Below, piece by piece: positions 22,991 through 36,000 of a stretch of 64,000 bases of DNA. The DNA comes from Siphonodentalium dalli (lineage: Eukaryota > Mollusca > Scaphopoda > Gadilida > Siphonodentaliidae): NCBI GenBank assembly GCA_032622095.1, contig CP136067.1, positions 56,151,899 to 56,215,898 of the forward strand, in the 5' to 3' direction. How positions within the stretch are numbered: position 1 is the stretch's first letter; each line of letters starts with the position of its first letter. The position numbers and the translations under genes were made by a program. The notes beneath the pieces are model-generated. The model ran no database searches and was not told the origin of the DNA. It worked only from the letters and a program-made list of their open reading frames with translations.

Positions 22991-23148
22991 TATAAGGATT
23001 AACTGTCATGTGGACTGTTTTTATGGAGATGTAACGGTGAGGTAAGTGGACATAACTTGTGTAAAATCCGTTTTACATACAAGTTATGTCCACTTACCTC
23101 ACCGTTACATCTCCATAAAAATAGTCCACATGACAGTTAATCCTTATA
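22991..23148. repeat. Long near-perfect palindrome, ~76-bp arms
   Basis: The arms begin tataaggattaactgtcatg and end in its complement tccttata. They pass through ggtaagtggacataacttgt and meet at gtaaaa-tccg-ttttac. I see only two or three mismatches and one 2-base insertion. A transcript would fold into a long double-stranded stem. It encodes nothing and is probably a MITE; TATA strings abut both ends. Confidence 0.88.
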
Positions 23149-24361
23149 TTTATATACATTTAGCGAAAAGGCCACTTTTGTAAATATATTTAAATCGAAA
23201 AGTGTATCGTGACAAGATCAGCCCAAAATACCCTATAGCACCCTTGGCAAACGTTAATAGGAACAATTTCTCTTCATGTTGAAACCCGATGATGTATTAA
23301 GTCAATCCTGTGCCAGTCAAAATGCGCCCAAAGCATTACGCGTTCGTCTTTCCAAACATAATGACGTATCGATGGTGTTATTAGCTTGGTGTTATGAGGC
23401 GTTGCACATTCACCGAGAAATAACTGCAACTAGCCACGTGGGCGCCGACCAATCAGAATGCTGGATTTAGTGATGACAACACTTAGTGTGTAAATATTTC
23501 GACATGAAGATAATGAAAGACTGAACATAGTACATAGTAACTTTCCGATAAAAGTGTGAAGTGAAGAGTTCAAATATTTGCGTCATGATCTAAATATATG
23601 CAAATTAGCCAACTTCACAAATTGTGTTTTTTTTGCGGACCGATGAGGTACATGTATATACACTTGATGCTTTTACAATATAGTACATATTTGTGATGTG
23701 AAATTGCGTAGTTAATGAACTATGTGCGCATGTGTGTCGTTTATGCTGGTTAATTTCTGAATAGAGAGCTATGAACGACACAAAAACCATCAATTTCAAC
23801 TTTAGCGGATAAATTTGCATACGTTTAAGTGCTTCGGATTGGTGCTTCTTTTCCAAAGATTCCTACGGGCTTATTACAGGATTTGTTCTCTGAAATTTGG
23901 TAGGCGACGCACCAAGACAAAATGGCCGAAAAGTTTGTTGACAGCACAGAACTCGACTCGAAAATGACACCCAAATATATCGGAAGCGATCTACGAGGGC
24001 CTCACGACGATCGTTAACGGTGCCCCAAACTAACGAAGACACAATAATATCCAAACAAATTGACTATAGTCCCCAACCGCAGTACTAATGCATATGTTTC
24101 ATCAACTATACCAATCAAACTATGTAACGGATTAGATCTGGTCAATGTCACGCCCAACAATTCGGTGGGTGATTGCACTGTAGTACAAATGTCACAGAGT
24201 GATGATTACAACCAGCGGTTTCTAACGGGTTATACATTCCTAGCTTATATCTCAAACATTCAGATATGACGCCACAACACCGCGGCATTTTCTCTACATA
24301 ACCTACGAGTACCAACGGAAATAATACTGTATTATCAATGCGGGACATAACAGTTAATGTT
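23149..24361. other. No recognisable gene
   Basis: Only short frames occur. The last ~300 bases (24060-24361) may be the 5' part of the degraded ORF1 that follows, since a 69-codon frame at 24060-24269 is open on the same strand, but it has no motif I can name. Confidence 0.4.
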
Positions 24362-26500
24362 AATCAAGGATGTTAAGAGCGAGGTCACCGCGATAAACCA
24401 TCAACTTTCAAATATGCACTTTACGGTCGGGGATCTACAAAGTTGAGTCAGCTGGCTTGAATCCAAACGAAAAGTTTTCAGACGACGTGGCCGCTCTGTT
24501 CGAATTCAAAGCCAATATCACGAAAACATTTGCACAATGTAAAAAGAAAAAATGCCAAGCTCGACTTTTTAGAGGAACGTGCCAAATTCCTTTCTGGAGA
24601 AAGTTACGCACGTTTCAAACTAAAGTGATGAGAGACGAGCTCGTTTTCAAAGGAAACCACACGATGGGATCCAGAACAGATATGACACCTAGGACGATTT
24701 CATTGGTGATAACCAATTATATGCGGTCAGATGCTCGTACACGTTTATATATAACCATGGGTATATGCCAGATATAACCGCAAAAAAAAAAACGCTGTGC
24801 TTTTGACTGTGTATTTATCCATGGTGTGTGTGCCTGTGGTTGTCCGTAACCTGGTGCCCGGTGTTATTGCTTTGATAAGTATTCATGTTCGACAGGTGTT
24901 GTTAGATTGGTAATGCGATTAGCTGTTTCTATGTATTGTCTGGTCATATTTACTGTTTGAACTTTGTCTGAAATAGACGCTTTTTTATACTAGAATTTGC
25001 GCAACAGGAGCGCAGGGAAATCGCACGTCAAATTGGTTTAAGGGGTTTTTTGTTGAAGAAAAAGTATTTATATGACATAGAGATGCCAACAGAACGATAC
25101 CATATATATTATATGCGACTGCTTCCAATTTGGGTTTATTAGGATGTCTATAGTGTAGTTTTGTGGTTATGAGAGCTGATAAATTTACCCCCTGATTTCG
25201 GCTCCATATGAACAATTTGTCTTTTGTGATATGTGCCAGTAATTACTTGCTAATTAATTTAAGAAAATATAAATCGGGGTGTAAATTTGTCTGGCGTCCA
25301 AATTGAATGATCCAAACTTTTGAGTTTGGTGTGGTTCAATGGGGTGGGTGCAGTTGGAAATTCCAAGGTGGAGACCCACCCCCAACGAAAACCATCTAGA
25401 CAAGTCTCGCGTGCCATATATCCCATACTCAACCAGGGGTGCCCCTCGTGACTTAGTTTCTGCTTTCGGCACAGGCCCATTTGTTTTCTATCCGAGAATG
25501 CACTGCACCGGCGGCAATATATTAACCATACTCTAAATGAAAACGAGTCAGTGGCGATCACACGGTAACGTCGTGCTGCAAGTAAGACGATAATTGTGTT
25601 GTAGAAATGATACGGAAGACTGATTGTCAAAAACCGCAATATCAAAATACACAGGGCACGGCTTATCGATCCAAACTATGGAGTGTGTTTTCTATGTGTA
25701 TTTCTCGCATATACCCATGGTTATATATAAACGGGCTACGAGCATCTGACCGATGGATTTTCACTTGGAAACCCTAACATGTACCACATGGCAATTCGTG
25801 GTAAATTTGTCCGACAAAAAGATCTGGATATGGTGCAAAGAAGCAAGTTGTTCGCTTCGTAGGACAGACTCCCAGAGGTCATCAACACGTATATACAATT
25901 ACCATTAAAACCACTAGCAGAGGAAGCTCGCAACAAGGGACCAAAAGCACATATCACAAAAGACAAGTTGTTCATAGACAACAAGCTCGTTAAGCCAAAA
26001 AAACCCTCCGCCCTAAAGGAGAGCGAATACTCTTGAGTAAGGAGGGAATAGACAACCTCGTGTCAACAAAAGCCAGAACCACACAAGGCGCGGGGCATCT
26101 TGCCGAGACAGAACCGATGGAAGGAAGATGCATCAACACTCAACTGTTTTTAAACCGCAATTTCCTTACCCAGATTATGCAACACATGTACACCGACAAC
26201 AATCAATGAGAAACCCTCCTTCCACCCCCTCACCACTCTCCACATCGTCGCCATCATTCCGGGCAGACCAGCTTCCCACCACCCCCACCACGCCCCTTCT
26301 GGACAGCCCAATTTTCCACTACATCCACTCCACACCCCTCCCAGTCCGCACTCCGACCACCTATCTCAAACGGGGGCACTGCCGGCGGATCGTACATGGA
26401 CACACCCTATTCCATGAGGAAACCATCTTCCTGAAAATCAGATTGATAAAATTCATTCATTCGTTGGATGACAAGCAGCAGGTTGACTCGGGGTAGGCGT
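24362..26500 (+). pseudogene. Tx1/L1-like retrotransposon ORF1, broken and interrupted
   Basis: This is the remains of the ORF1 (nucleic-acid-binding, coiled-coil) protein of a Tx1/L1-like non-LTR retrotransposon. The first piece reads DVKSEVTAINHQLSNMHF, a coiled-coil style segment, then after a frame change DVAALFEFKANITKTFAQC and TKVMRDELVFKG, which fits the coiled coil plus the start of the RNA-binding domain. A 1,029-bp element (24724-25752) then interrupts it. The next piece runs NPNMYHMAIRGKFVRQKDLD, one in-frame stop, then AEEARNKGPKAHITKDKLF and DNKLVKP, typical of the C-terminal domain. A Pro/Ser/Thr-rich tail (26128-26470) follows in another frame. The family call is by motif memory only. 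Confidence 0.65.
24724..25752. mobile_element. 1,029-bp TIR element inside the ORF1 relic
   Basis: The ends are CGGTCAGATGCTCGTA and its reverse complement. Both are followed inward by tttatatataaccatgggta and tatgc, giving inverted termini of ~48 bp. ATG lies on each side (24721-24723 and 25753-25755), a possible 3-bp duplication. The interior has no recognisable transposase. Frames on both strands at 25254-25645 are unassigned. Confidence 0.7.
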
Positions 26501-26579
26501 GACCGGGAGGGTTCCGCATTAAAGTACTGTCCCTAAGGTACGTGGACTATCGTCCAGGCGAAATGACCCGGAATATTAT

Positions 26580-27020
26580 GAGCTATAAACAAGCTTTGAC
26601 ATACTATTGTTCCAAGAAATTAAAACGGATAGCATCGACATAATTTCAATACCAAATTTCCATATCATCAGCATCAAAAACTGTTCAAAAACGTCGATGA
26701 AACGTAGATCAGACGGGCTGAGTATAGCTATAAAAAACGCGTACACAGACCATTTCACCCCTATGAATGACGAAAGTGAAACCATTCTCCGTTGCAATTA
26801 CCAAGTAGAAAAAGCACACTCATATGCAATTGGAAATGTTTATGTACCTTGTGAAACCTCAAAATACCACAATAAAACACTTTCGATTATACTCAAAACA
26901 TTTCAATATTAGACAATATATCGTTGGATAACGTCAATGCAGCAGGCGATATTAACTTGAGAACCGGTACACTGGATGGTAATACACACGTACATGCAAA
27001 AAGGCTAACCAGAGAGCATT
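26580..27020 (+). pseudogene. Tx1/L1-like retrotransposon endonuclease, N-terminal part
   Basis: This is the start of an apurinic-like (EEP) endonuclease, the enzyme that nicks target DNA for target-primed reverse transcription. FDILLFQEIKTDSIDI holds the conserved Gln-Glu, with the metal-binding Glu. RRSDGLSIAIKNAY follows with the usual GG-like turn. HSYAIGNVYVPCE matches the family's YxP strand. A shifted frame gives AGDINLRTGTLDG at ~26944-26982, matching the GDFNxRTG block. It lies directly downstream of the ORF1 relic on the same strand, as in an intact element. The reverse transcriptase is missing; sequence after ~27030 is unrelated. Confidence 0.7.
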
Positions 27021-27029
27021 CCGTTAAAT

Positions 27030-27976
27030 CAGACCACCACAAAAGGTAGAGCCCTGATACTTCCCGGGTCAAATTCTAACACCTATGTAATGGTATTGGT
27101 ATCCTTATTCTAATAGCAGGAAAGATGACATTCATACAAACGCGAGATATACGACGACAAACAATAGCGTTAGTGATGATCTAGTATGCAGCCCAAAAGT
27201 AAATAGTAAATCTCCTGCATATGTCTATATTATGACTACAACATACATGTATATGATGGCTTGAGATTAATTAAATTATGATTGTGCACGGCGTGTGTAT
27301 TCTTGGACTGGAGAAGGATTCAGGTGGGCGAGAAAACAATGTTACCCGGGCGGTCGGGCGAAAGACCGATTTGTGAACCTGCACGTGACGGGACATAGAT
27401 AAATCAGAATCGGTTTAAATAGGGTGACGTGTAACGATATCTTACATGTATACAGAAGTCGCGTATTTATTGCCACCCAAATGATTAGATAGACATCATC
27501 CTTTTGGTTCGTCAAACGTCGCATCTGTGTCTCAGCGTGTCAGCTACAATCGATCGCAACAAATCGAATTAATACAGCTGCTCAACGGGATTGACAACGA
27601 CGCGTTATCTCGCCCCTGGCGGGACTGTGGAGAGAATCCAAGATTATAAAGCTTCGTAAACAGATGTACCAACATAAGTCCCGTATTCCCGCGGGATGTC
27701 GTTTTACTTGTCACATGGCTTCACTTGTAGGATTCCGTATTATGACGAAGATGTTAATTGGCCCTGGCTAGGTTTCTCATAACGGTTTTATTGATCAGAT
27801 TATCCAGGTTCCAAATATGGTGACAGAGTTATCCACGGTGGAGACAACCTTGCTTATGGTATCAAGACTCACCAGCTTGCGTATTGCCCGAGATTGGTAA
27901 ATAGTTAAAGTAAGTTTCAGAAGATCATCTTATTTGAAACATTGCTGGCAGTTTTATTCCTGTGCGGGCGGAGCGA
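27030..27976. other. No recognisable gene
   Basis: This is unique-looking DNA. GC-richer patches near 27340-27380 and 27560-27620 carry no recognisable motif. Repeat E begins at 27977. Confidence 0.4.
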
Positions 27977-30349
27977 AACAGCTATACACATTTCGCATGT
28001 GTTTTGAGTACGTTGTAATTAAGCTCAGTCGATGTATCCTTCACTATAGGAACATTTTATAACAATAGATAACCCATATGCAACACATGGTGCATGCTCA
28101 TTAATATGTTCTAAAACGAGCAATACTTAGTATTTATCTCCGCTACTGATAACATAAAAGACGAAACATATGCGGAGGTACTCAAACGCTGAACCCGTAA
28201 ACTGCATGCAATTCCTGTAAATCTGCATCACAATGTACATGTATGCACTTTTTTTCCAAGAAATCACCTCTCTGCAATGCAGATATTTGTTTCTAAATAT
28301 TATCTCACGTGACGTTTGCGTTGACAGTAACGTTTCTTTAAGAAAAAGTGCGAGCATGGAGTCGATCAGTTGAATTAATACTTGTACCAACGCCAACGGA
28401 GCACATATCTGCTCTGTTACACAAGCTGTGCATATATGTACATGTACCTGTGGGGTGCAAGATAAAGAATAGGTGGACCCTATATCGCATTAGGCTAAGT
28501 TATCGGAGAAAAGACGAGAAACTCTTGCTAAACATTGCCAATTAGCTGAACGGACATCTTGTCCATTGCACAAAGGAACCGCTTATTTGTCTACCTTATC
28601 ATTAGATGGCAAACGAGGACACACACCTGTCAGTTCACGCAGTACCGCTGACCCACTAATGCTATTTCTGACATGACGGTTGATTCATACATGTACATGT
28701 ATCAATGGCCGGTATACTGTCTGACTCTCAACGCTAATGGGGCGCTGCTGGCGTCTTAACCTCTTCACTGATAATGGCGTCGAGTGCTGGGACGATGACG
28801 TTATGGCCATTTTCCAGTGGAAAATATAACGGGGATATCACGAAGCCATAACATTGACTCAGTTGATATCCTATTATCATTCACGATCGTGGAATACCAT
28901 ACACTGTTTGAAACATTGAGATACAGTTGTTTCTCTGCGTTCCAGTTATGCATAATGGTCAACTACTATAGTGTGCTTGTTGACGTAGGTCCGTGCTCAA
29001 TTCGGACATATAACACCCAGCATGACATTTCGCGTCCGTACTCAGCACTGACGTATAGCACACAGCATGACATTTTACGTCCGTACTCAGCACTGACGTA
29101 TATGTGACCGATGAGGGTCCGGATGGGCAGTTTTAAGACATGGGAACGTATTTGTCGGTATAATTTATTCACAAACGGAAAGCAATGGTATGGATCGACC
29201 TGAAATGACACAGAACAATCCAACATTTAGCACATGATTAAAGAGATACAGTGTTCGCACAATATGGAGGTACCTTGATCAGCATCAACATAATGTAGCA
29301 CTTGACATACTATATACATGTATAACATTAACATATAACTAAACTGGACTCTTAGTTAGATATATATGTCTATTCCAAATGTATGTGGATGAAGCAATAG
29401 TACATAATATATAGTGCTGACGCACCATTATGTAAATAATCAACGTTTGCAACCCATACGCTTATTAGATAATGACACACATGAAATATAGCCACTATGG
29501 TTAATATGGTTAATACCAGTAAAAGTAATCCAAAATCTGCGCGCACATGTGGTAGAAACTTCCCATGATGTGCATAATGTTACTTTATAAAATAGTACTA
29601 AATAGCACTATAAAATAGTTAAGAATAAAACCCCCTCCCGAAGTTATATTATTACGTACCTTATTTATTCATTACTAGATTATAAAGTCCTCGTTCCCTC
29701 TCGTTCACTAACAATGTATATATAATTTCACTTCTTCTGCTGATTTATTCACTTCTTCCTCTCTCCTCACTTCCCTTCACAACTTCTCCTTATATCCTCA
29801 ACTCACTTCTGCATCCCTTCTCTCCGTGCGCACACCCTGTAGACAGGATCAGGCAAAGTATCCCATTTTCGTCAAATCTCATTTCAAAACGCCAAGGATC
29901 AACGGGGTTGACTTATACACGTACCTCCTCTGACAGGAGTCGAGCACGGTCTTCAGATGGAGTTTGATCACAGTTCATGTTAGAAAGGAAACAAATTTAC
30001 ATTCGGATACATGTACAAATGTTCTGATCAGTGTATGTATCCGATTTGTTCGCGACAATTGTGCAGGTGTCCCTTGTGCGTATTGTCAATGCTATACCAT
30101 CACAATGTGACGTCGATTTGAGTCAGCAGTGACGAATAAGGTATTTCCTGCCTACAGGAAAACGGCTAATTGGTTTACATTGCAGTTAAGGAATTTGAAA
30201 CTTTAAATATACACGTATGTCGAATTGAGTCAGTAATGACAACAAACAAGGTATATGCTGATTCTGCCTTCAGTAAGGAATACGGTTAATTGTTTTACAA
30301 TTCATTGAAGGAATTGGAAACATTACATATGTACACGTAGATGCACATA
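27977..30349. repeat. Repeat E, split copy, left part
   Basis: From aacagctatacacatttcgc this segment matches 54171-55883 in the same orientation with point changes and small gaps. Shared landmarks include aagctcagtcga[ta]gtatcc, tgatcagtgtatgtatccga and catatgtacacgtagatg. About 700 bases at 29105-29840 have no counterpart in the other copy, and 28990-29100 holds a ~46-bp duplication (ccgtactcagcactgacgta). A degenerate ~110-bp tandem pair lies at 30110-30335. The segment ends at gcacaTA, exactly where the CACTG element starts. Nothing in it looks coding. Confidence 0.85.
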
Positions 30350-30745
30350 CACTGAAAAATCAAGTGTTTAACTTCTACACACAAAGCTAAAAACTTTTTT
30401 GTCCCACTTTATAAACACATTATCATGTGTGCATGCTAAACGAGGTGTTTATAATCTAAGTGAGGTGTTTATGTAAACTAAACACATGTATGTGTTTAGA
30501 TAAATAAACGAGGTAAACTATACACATGCATGTGTTTAGATAAATAAACACCTAGCTTTTTAAGTAACTAAACACATCAAATGTTTAGATAATAAACGAT
30601 GTGTTTAGGGTTAACTAAACACGGTGTTTAGAAAGTAAACACCTCAATATGTTTATTAAATAAATGGATCCAAGTGTATATGGCTTGTCCCACTTTATAA
30701 ACACAACCAGGTGTTTAGTTTCTATACATGTTTATTAATTTGTAA
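30350..30745. repeat. Left subterminal region of the CACTG element
   Basis: Dense GTGTTTAG/CTAAACAC motifs occur in both orientations, eight of them exact, with looser forms such as aggtgtttat. Phrases such as gtcccactttataaacacat occur twice (about 30402 and 30688). The pattern resembles the transposase-binding subterminal repeats of CACTA elements. Confidence 0.75.
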
Positions 30746-31530
30746 TCATAAACTGTAAAACATAATATACATAGAGTTCATACAGATTTCAATTGAACAT
30801 AATCCTGGTAATATACAAAGGATATAACATGTTATTATGGATTTTTGTGTAAAATGGAGAAAAGTAGTACCAAATGCCAAAATTGAAACTATATACCTCT
30901 TATGTATATTGCAACAAAAAAAAGGTGACATAATTAATTTATTAAATTGCATGCCAGTAAAGTGTAATGGCTGTAAGAATGTTAAGGAGGAATTAAAAAA
31001 AAATCTCAATTTCAAACTAGAAAATTGAAGGGGAAAATCATTATAATCTATAACCAATATGTGCTATACATGTAGTACTAGAACACTTTCGAGATCCAAT
31101 TTTAAAAAGCGGTTTAAAAACATTAAAATATTTTTTGGGGTAGGTCGATAAGAGAGTTCGAATGAAATATTTGCAAAAATACACTACATTAGCTGGCTTA
31201 TGAACCAAACTATAGGGTATGTGCTCAGTTTACCAATCATGCACATGAATTAATTGGGAACACCACGAATAACTGCATATGCAAATCAAACAAACCCACG
31301 ATTGGCAGACTACATTTACAAGGTATGGGATCAATGTGTTAAAACATCTACAAAAAAAAACCAAATCATCGTAAACCCGAAGAAGTCAAATAGTGAAATA
31401 TACTTTGACATGCGCATTATTAAACTTCGCAAAATTTCGCAATCTTGGTGGCATATTCTCCACAAAGGATTAAGTTGAATTATTCCCACATCACCCAGTG
31501 GGAGGATAATGCAATTGAAAATAGTATAAA
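30746..31530. other. No recognisable gene
   Basis: AT-rich sequence with small overlapping frames on both strands at 30746-31057. None is recognisable. Runs of A (30916-30924, 30995-31003) are present. Confidence 0.4.
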
Positions 31531-32010
31531 AGATTCGGGCGGCGTTGGCAGTAGGTATGCTGTTAATATATTCACCTCCGTCAAAAACCGCTCTTTAAAA
31601 AATTCTCCAAATATGCCCGTTATTTCGTCAAAAACATTTCTTCAAATATCTCCGTTATTTAGTTAATAAAAATAATTTCTTATTTCATAATTCGCGCTAT
31701 TTCGTCATTTCGATGCATTTTTTATTCCGCAATTTCGCTGTATTTTCCTATTTCGCTTTTTCGTGGTATTTCATATTTCGATAATTCGCTATATTTGACA
31801 TATTATGGGATATTGGCATGCATCAACGGCTGGCGTGGCATGCCACATACCCTTTATCACTGAGGAATTTTAACTAATAGTTTTGTATTACTACAGAGTA
31901 ACATTGGTCTGTATCAGGTGGTTATGTAAACAAAAGCAAAACAACGTTACAGAACCTGGCTTTTGTTTGGATCCGGATATGGTAAACATAAAGAGCATTA
32001 TTTGCAGGGA
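31531..32010. mobile_element. Broken copy of the TTAA-flanked MITE
   Basis: 31531-31593 (agattcgggcggcgttggca to cgtcaaaaaccgc) matches the terminal 63 bases of the MITE at 21083-21557 in complement. 31895-32008 (ttatgtaaacaaaagcaaaa, aacctggcttttgtt, atccggatatggtaaacata) matches its interior. Between them is an ATTTCG-rich degenerate stretch (31600-31800) absent from the full copy. The far terminus is lost. Confidence 0.65.
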
Positions 32011-32029
32011 CGTGGCTAGAGGGTCTCCG

Positions 32030-32965
32030 TTGGGGGCGGTGTCCACCTTGATAATTCCAACTGCACCCCCTTAAATCAGACCAGAGACAAGGTTTTGCAT
32101 AATTCCATTTGCACCCCCCCCCCTTGAATCAATTGAATCAAACCAAACACCCCTAGCCTATTTATAAACCCATGGTTCTGTCTACCCGGTATAATAATAT
32201 TTATTTATTTTGAACCTGAAAATTGCACAAATCCTAACATCTAGTGGTCTAACTCCAGACAAATGCACAATTGCAAAATCCTAGCATCTAGACTGACCTC
32301 AAGCTTTCATGGTGTTGGAAATTTCAAACCTCATACTCTCCCTTAGTTTGGAAATTTTCCAACTTATGCTGACTTAAGACCATTTCAGTCAACAATTTTA
32401 ACCAAATGTAGTAAAATATTGTTTACTTAAACTCATTAGTATAATTTTATTGGCCACGGGAAGGGACCAGGACACACCGGGCCGACCATGGTTCCGGCTA
32501 GTGTGCGAATTTTTTTTAATCTGAACAAGAAAATCGCAAAATCCTAGCATCTAGACTAGCCTCAAGCATTCATAGAGTTGGAAATTTCAAACCTGACACC
32601 CCAACTTAGGTTGGAAAATTTCCAACTGATGACCAATACCAGTGACAATTTTGACCAAATGTAGGATAATAATGTTTTCTTAAATTAACTAGAAGTTTTT
32701 GACTGACCAGGGGGGGGGGGGCAGGAAACAAGCGTTCCAAGTGTTTGAAATTTCAAACCTGACACCTCCAAAAACAATACCCCCCCCCCCAATACAATGT
32801 TTGAAAATCAAACTACAAGAACATTTTCAACCTGTTGTTGGTGTGAAATTTCCAACTATTGTTGTGTCAGGTATGAAATTTCCAACTGTTTTGACCAAAG
32901 TTGGGGGGGGGGGGGTGAGACAAACAAACTTTAATGCCTTTAATCACTTTTGTAATTCATGATTA
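32030..32965. repeat. Degenerate ~280-bp repeats with poly-G/poly-C tracts
   Basis: About 2.5 drifting copies contain tctagact, cctcaag, ttggaaatttcaaacct, gttggaaa[at]tttccaact and ttgaccaaatgtag (near 32287, 32551 and 32735). The region also holds C11 near 32116, G10 near 32711, C11 near 32780 and G12 near 32905. No coding potential is credible. Confidence 0.6.
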
Positions 32966-33059
32966 TTTTGATGAGGGCCACTTGACACGTCAACAGCACG
33001 AAGACTACCATATATACTGATGATTTGGTGCAAAATTTACACCATGTACTTTCAAATTA

Positions 33060-36000
33060 TCAAGGCGAAAATATTTCGAAATACTCGGCCTTGAACATAT
33101 ATGGTTAGAAATCTTCACGCATACGAACAGTTTCCTTTTTGGAACCTTCTATAGACCTCCGAATTCACCCGTAGAACTCTGGGATGAAATATACACTTCA
33201 CTTGATGGAGCGATGGACACAACAGAATCCAGAAATCACACAATTATTACCGGAGATTTCAATTGTAACCAACTGTGCACTGAACCAAAACAAACAAGAT
33301 ATATATGTGGGAAGTTTGGTATGAAACAGCTTACAGAACAACCAACCTACTTCACTGAAAATTCCCGATCACTCTTAGACCTGTTTTTCTCAAATAAACC
33401 GGATTTTGTACAGTCGTGTGAGATTTATTATCCTTTTTTTTGCAGAATTGGTTCGATATCACTGCCCAATCGTACTTACTTTAAATATTTGTAAAGCGAC
33501 ATCGAACCGATTCAGTAAAAGAAGAATATGGAAATACAACGAGGCAAATTTCAGTGCAATGAATGAAGAATTGCAAACGTGGGGCTCCGAGAATCCGTTG
33601 AAACATGTGAATTATACAGAACTTGCGACGGTGGTAACTAACAAAATAAATGAAGTCGCAATAAAACACATTCCAAACAAATTTGTTACAATTAGAGCAG
33701 ATGAACCCGAATGGACGCCAGCTCACATTCGTCTCCTTATGAGGCAACGCAAACGATTATATGACAAAGCAAAAAATAATACGACATTAAAGGTACGGTT
33801 GGCCTTGGCGGTGGGTATCCTGTGAAAATATTTCCACCCGTCAAAAACCGCCACAAACAGAAATAATGAAATGTAGACAGACTTTGTCCGTATACAAATA
33901 AGAAATATCGCATAAACAGTATGTTATTGTCAAATGTTTGACCATTGTTATGTAAACAAAAACATAAAAAGTAACTTTTCTGGTGTTTGTTTATATTATG
34001 ATGGTAAACATAAAGAGCGTTCTTTGTTGGTGAATTCCTGATATGGAACTAATAAATAGCGTTTATGCCATTCGTGTGTGATTAGCCAGTAGCATTGTGC
34101 TGTCTTCTGTAACACAATCAGGCTCTTGCTTAGGTAAAATATAGTAGGTCTTTATGATAACATGCTGTTTACGTGATGGTCATGATATATATGAACGAAA
34201 CTGTATGCGTTTTAATGTTTTTCTGTTTACGGTGATTAGAACAAATATGAATGTTTTCGACAACTAAGGCCTCACGTGCCTTTGAATGCATGGGCTAAAT
34301 ATAAAACCAAGCGAAATGAAGTAATATCATCTATCAGAACTGCCAAGCGACTGGAAATGGAAACAAAAATAAAAATCCTCGGCAGTTCTTTTACTGATTC
34401 CTCGGTGTGGTGGAAAACTCTTAATAGACTCATGGCCCCGGACCACAAACCTATTCCGGCACTTTGCGAGGACAACAACGTATACACAGATAACAATTCT
34501 AAATCAGAAATATTAAATAATTACATCGTCCCTGCCCGAATCTGACAAAAAAGAACCACCGCTATTATCTAGATCTAAAAAATTTACCTTGAAACTTATT
34601 AAGATTACACACAAAGATGTGTTGGAATCCCTGACAAGCGTTAAAGTAGCAAAGGCCAGTGGCGATGACGGTATCAGCCCAAAAATTATAAAGAACTGCG
34701 CAACGGCCCTAGCAAGTCCTATGTGCTATATATTTAACGAATTGTTAAAACATTCATATTACCCTGATGAGTGGAAGAGAGCAAACGTTTGTCCCATCTT
34801 TAAAAAAGGAGACCCAAGTATGCCATCGAATTATCGTCCGATTTCATTGCTACGTTGCCTCTCAAATATATTTGAGAAATGTATCTTTCGACATTTATCA
34901 AAATACTTATACGAAAATAAGCTCCTAACATATTTACAATCGGGTTTCACTCCAAATGACAGTACCGTATTCCAACTAACAGACATATATCATTATCTTA
35001 TTTCATCTTTAGACGAAGGAAAAGAAATAAGGTGCCTTTTCTATGACATCAGCAAAGCTTTTGATAAAGTTTGGCATAAGGGATTATTGTCCAAACTAAG
35101 TAACCTAGGTGTGTGTGAAAACACATACGACATTTTGAAAAATTATTTGGAAAATCGACAACAAAGAGTCATTTTGGAAACTACCCAGTCGTCTTGGAAA
35201 TATGTAGAATCTGGTGTCCCCCAGGGGTTAATACTGGGTCCCCTACTATTCTTGATATACATCAATGATATAGCAGACGATATAACAAGTAATATCCGAC
35301 TTTGTGCAGACGATACCTCCCTTTATCTAGCAGTAGAATATCCGCTGACGTTCTACACGATTGGTCTAACAAATGGCTCGTTAAATGTAACCCATCCAAA
35401 ACTGAATCCCTCTTAGTTAGCAGGAAAGAAATTAAACCTAGCCACCCCATCTCAAAATGGCAAATAAGCCAATATGCGAAGTAGCTACACATAAACACCT
35501 AGGTCTAACCTTTAGTTCCGATGGTAAATGGAAAGACCATATCGCATATATTGAAAAACGAGCTTATAGTAGGTTGTCCCTGCTGAGGAGGCATACATTT
35601 AACCTTGACAGGAGGTCACTAGAAAGAATATATTTATCGTTTGTTCGTCCTGTCCTGGAGTATGCCTCCTCAGTTTGGGACAACTGCAGCAACGAAGAAG
35701 CTAATGAATTAGAAGAAATCCAATACGAAGCCGCAAGAATCGTAACTGGCGCGACAAGAAGTTGTAGTAAAGAGGGATTGCTCCACAAAACTGGATGGGA
35801 TACACTTATGAATCGACGCCGAAAAACCAAGCTAACCCAATTTTTCAAAATGGTGAAAAAGTCAACACCCGCCTACCTATACATATATGTTCCCCCTATA
35901 TCAGGGAGTCTAACAAATTACGACTTCAGACCTAAAGACATGAAACCGGTTTTGTGTAATACTGAATCATATAAAAAATCCTGTTTACCTACAGCTGTGA

